Shown: positions 37,757-39,302 of the stretch, piece after piece
Position numbering within the stretch: position 1 is the first letter of the stretch
How the letters are laid out: each line of letters begins with the position of its first letter
Assembly: GCA_029243605.1 (NCBI GenBank)
Contig: JAQWRT010000068.1
Coordinates: 1-39,302, forward strand
Origin: Myxococcota bacterium
GTDB taxonomy: Bacteria; Myxococcota_A; UBA9160; UBA4427
Direction of reading: 5' to 3'
DNA length: 39,302 nucleotides
Made by a program: the position numbers and the translations under genes
Notes under the pieces: model-generated
What the model was told of the DNA's origin: nothing
Database searches by the model: none
The model's input: only the letters and a program-made list of their open reading frames with translations

Positions 37757-38332
37757 CTATACCGTTTTCGATGCGGGCGAGTAGCGGATCATCACCCGAC
37801 TGCCGTCGGCGAAACCCTTCTCGAAACGGGGTTTCCACTTTGCCCACCCGTCGGGATAACGTTTGGCGAAGGATTCCAGTAAACGATCAAAGACGGCTCT
37901 ATCCGAGATAATTTCGGCATCGGCGACGAAGCTGGGCGCCTTTCGGTAGCGATCCCCAGACCTGCCCACTTGGCCAAAATCACCGACCCAGAGCCTTGCC
38001 TGGTCCCTGCCCTGGCGCACGGCATTCGCTTTCCAGCGATCCGTTGCCGTCACGATCACCACCGACCCCCCGTCGACAAAAAACCAGACCTCGCCGTGAC
38101 AGCGGCTCTCTTTTCCGTCGGCCAGAAGCGGGGAGATATAGACGAGGGGACTCGTATCCAGGGCCTCTTGGGTGGCTTTGGGGAGTGTCGGTGCCCCCAC
38201 TTCAGCGGCGCTTGCCCCGGCCCCCGATCGAATCAGAAAGAAGCCAGCGAACCCGCTGACCCCACCCATAAGAACCCCGCGCCGGGTCCAGAGTCGCCGC
38301 GGCTCGTTTGCCGAAAAAGTTTCGCCCTTCAT
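37757..38332 (-). CDS. Tat-exported split-barrel (PNPOx-like) protein
   Basis: A 191-residue protein. The start at 38332 is set by GGAGGG about 8 nt upstream; an in-frame GTG at 38359 would add nine residues. The N-terminus has a twin-arginine signal (TRRGVLMGGVSGFAGFFLI). The mature part looks like a flavin split barrel: PLVYISPL, HGEVWFFVDGGSVVIVTATDRWKANAVRQG, ARLWVGDFG. No convincing flavin or F420 residues were identified, so the fold is tentative and the substrate unknown. Confidence 0.65.
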   Translation of the reverse strand: MKGETFSANEPRRLWTRRGVLMGGVSGFAGFFLIRSGAGASAAEVGAPTLPKATQEALDTSPLVYISPLLADGKESRCHGEVWFFVDGGSVVIVTATDRWKANAVRQGRDQARLWVGDFGQVGRSGDRYRKAPSFVADAEIISDRAVFDRLLESFAKRYPDGWAKWKPRFEKGFADGSRVMIRYSPASKTV

Positions 38333-38418
38333 GCCCATTCCCTCCACAAATACATTCACTTCACAGACACAGCCTTCTCAGAATCGTGCCTGGGAAAAAG
38401 CTCAGCCTCGACAAATCG

Positions 38419-39302
38419 TCACGACAGCCAACGGCCGATACTTGTCCCCCAGAGAAACTGGATAAATTTCTGCAGGCCGGCATCGGATTTCGCACGGTAG
38501 GGATAACGCCCTTCGGACATCTTGCCCCCGCGTCGATCGACCAGGATCGGTTCGGCGTGGCAATAGCCTCGCAACCCGGTCTCGCCGTTCACCTGACCGA
38601 TTCCGCTCGACTTCCGGCCGCCAAAAGGAGCTTCCTGAACCCCGTAGGTCATCGTCATATCGTTCACGCAGATGCTCCCAGACTCGATACGCTGAGCGAT
38701 GCGAACTCCCTTGGCGTTATCTCGGGTCCATACGCTTCCACCGAGCCCATAGGCGCTGTCGTTGGCCCGCTCGATGGCTTCCTCCTCGTTGGCAACCCGC
38801 ATGATCGGCAGAATCGGACCGAAGGTCTCCTCCCGCATAAGCTGCATGGTGTGATCCACATCCACCACGACGGTGGGCTCGTAGAAGAGGCCCTCGAAAT
38901 CAGGGTTTCTGCGCCCCCCGGCCAGGATCTGTGCCCCCCGGCTGCGCGCATCCGCCATATGCTCCTCGATGATTTCCAGCTGGCGCGGCCAAAAAATAGC
39001 GCCCACGTCGAATTCACCCTCTGCCCCCTGGCGCAATTTCGCGACGCGCTCGACGACTTTCTCGGTGAAGGCATCGGCAACCGAGTCGACGACATAAACG
39101 CGCTCGGTCCCGCAGCAGTACTGGCCTGTATTCATAAAGGCCCCGGCCACGGCTCCCGCCGCCGCGTAATCGAGATTGGCATCGTCACAGACGATCATGG
39201 CGTCCTTGCCCCCGAGTTCCAGGGTGCAGGGAATCAGTTGCTCGGCACAGGCCACCGCCACCTTGCGCCCTGTGGCCACGCTGCCGGTGAAGGCCACCTT
39301 AT
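38419..39302 (-). CDS. Aldehyde dehydrogenase (5' end beyond window)
   Basis: The C-terminal 294 or so residues of an NAD(P)-dependent aldehyde dehydrogenase. The frame is open at the right edge; the GTG at 39297 is the valine of KVAFTGSVATGR, not a start. Visible catalytic residues are the glutamate in LELGGKDAM and the nucleophilic cysteine in NTGQYCCGTE. The ETFGPILP and GGRKSSGIG blocks complete the active site. The C-terminal tail RYPYRAKSDAGLQKFIQFLWG is atypically aromatic. It oxidises an unidentified aldehyde; the missing part is the NAD-binding half upstream. Confidence 0.95.
   Translation of the reverse strand, partial: KVAFTGSVATGRKVAVACAEQLIPCTLELGGKDAMIVCDDANLDYAAAGAVAGAFMNTGQYCCGTERVYVVDSVADAFTEKVVERVAKLRQGAEGEFDVGAIFWPRQLEIIEEHMADARSRGAQILAGGRRNPDFEGLFYEPTVVVDVDHTMQLMREETFGPILPIMRVANEEEAIERANDSAYGLGGSVWTRDNAKGVRIAQRIESGSICVNDMTMTYGVQEAPFGGRKSSGIGQVNGETGLRGYCHAEPILVDRRGGKMSEGRYPYRAKSDAGLQKFIQFLWGTSIGRWLS

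Overview
The window is a GC-rich, gene-dense stretch of bacterial chromosome with short intergenic gaps. No insertion sequences, phage genes, tRNA, rRNA or CRISPR arrays were seen. A LolC/E-type permease points to a Gram-negative cell envelope. A single-chain purL, an NtrC-class sigma-54 activator and a mixture of lipid and xenobiotic enzymes (P450, PhyH dioxygenase, Rieske protein, desaturase, phosphotransferase family) fit a deltaproteobacteria-like lineage such as Myxococcota or Binatota. That placement is inference and cannot be settled from this sequence alone. One gene requires selenocysteine, so the organism should carry a Sec insertion system, although no sel gene lies in this window.

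Layout. 1-7.3 kb: the 3' part of an ankyrin-repeat protein converges on a minus-strand run of topA, a membrane sensor kinase and its sigma-54 response regulator (kinase and regulator overlap by 4 bp). 7.3-11.6 kb: a DUF7064/7065-like protein converges on a minus-strand phosphotransferase-tetR-alcohol dehydrogenase group. 11.9-16.3 kb: a two-gene acyl-CoA carboxylase (carboxyltransferase, then a biotin carboxylase/biotin carrier fusion) with a 1-nt overlap. 16.3-22.8 kb: purL-purB-membrane-anchored parvulin, preceded by a good sigma-70-like promoter and converging on a LolC-like permease with an extra N-terminal membrane domain. 24.8-27.7 kb: a tight PhyH dioxygenase-glycoside hydrolase-fatty acid desaturase operon. 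27.7-30.2 kb: a minus-strand Rieske protein, a membrane-anchored FAH-family hydrolase and a PAS/CxxC protein. 30.3-33.4 kb: a secreted cyclase-family hydrolase, then a tetR with a perfect inverted repeat in its own promoter, followed by a P450. 33.4-35.9 kb: on the minus strand, a thioredoxin-fused protein, a UGSC-motif selenoprotein and crcB. 36-39.3 kb: a VOC-family gene behind a candidate sigma-54 promoter, a HupE/UreJ-type membrane protein, a Tat-exported split-barrel-like protein and a truncated aldehyde dehydrogenase running off the right edge.

The most notable item is the selenoprotein at 33887-34438. An in-frame TGA is followed by codons for Gly-Ser-Cys and by an 8-bp hairpin with a GUG loop at the spacing expected for a bacterial SECIS. 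A standard gene caller would split the gene into two fragments. Its upstream, translationally coupled partner carries a CPTC thioredoxin domain and a large conserved domain of unknown function, so the two probably form a redox system of uncharacterised substrate.
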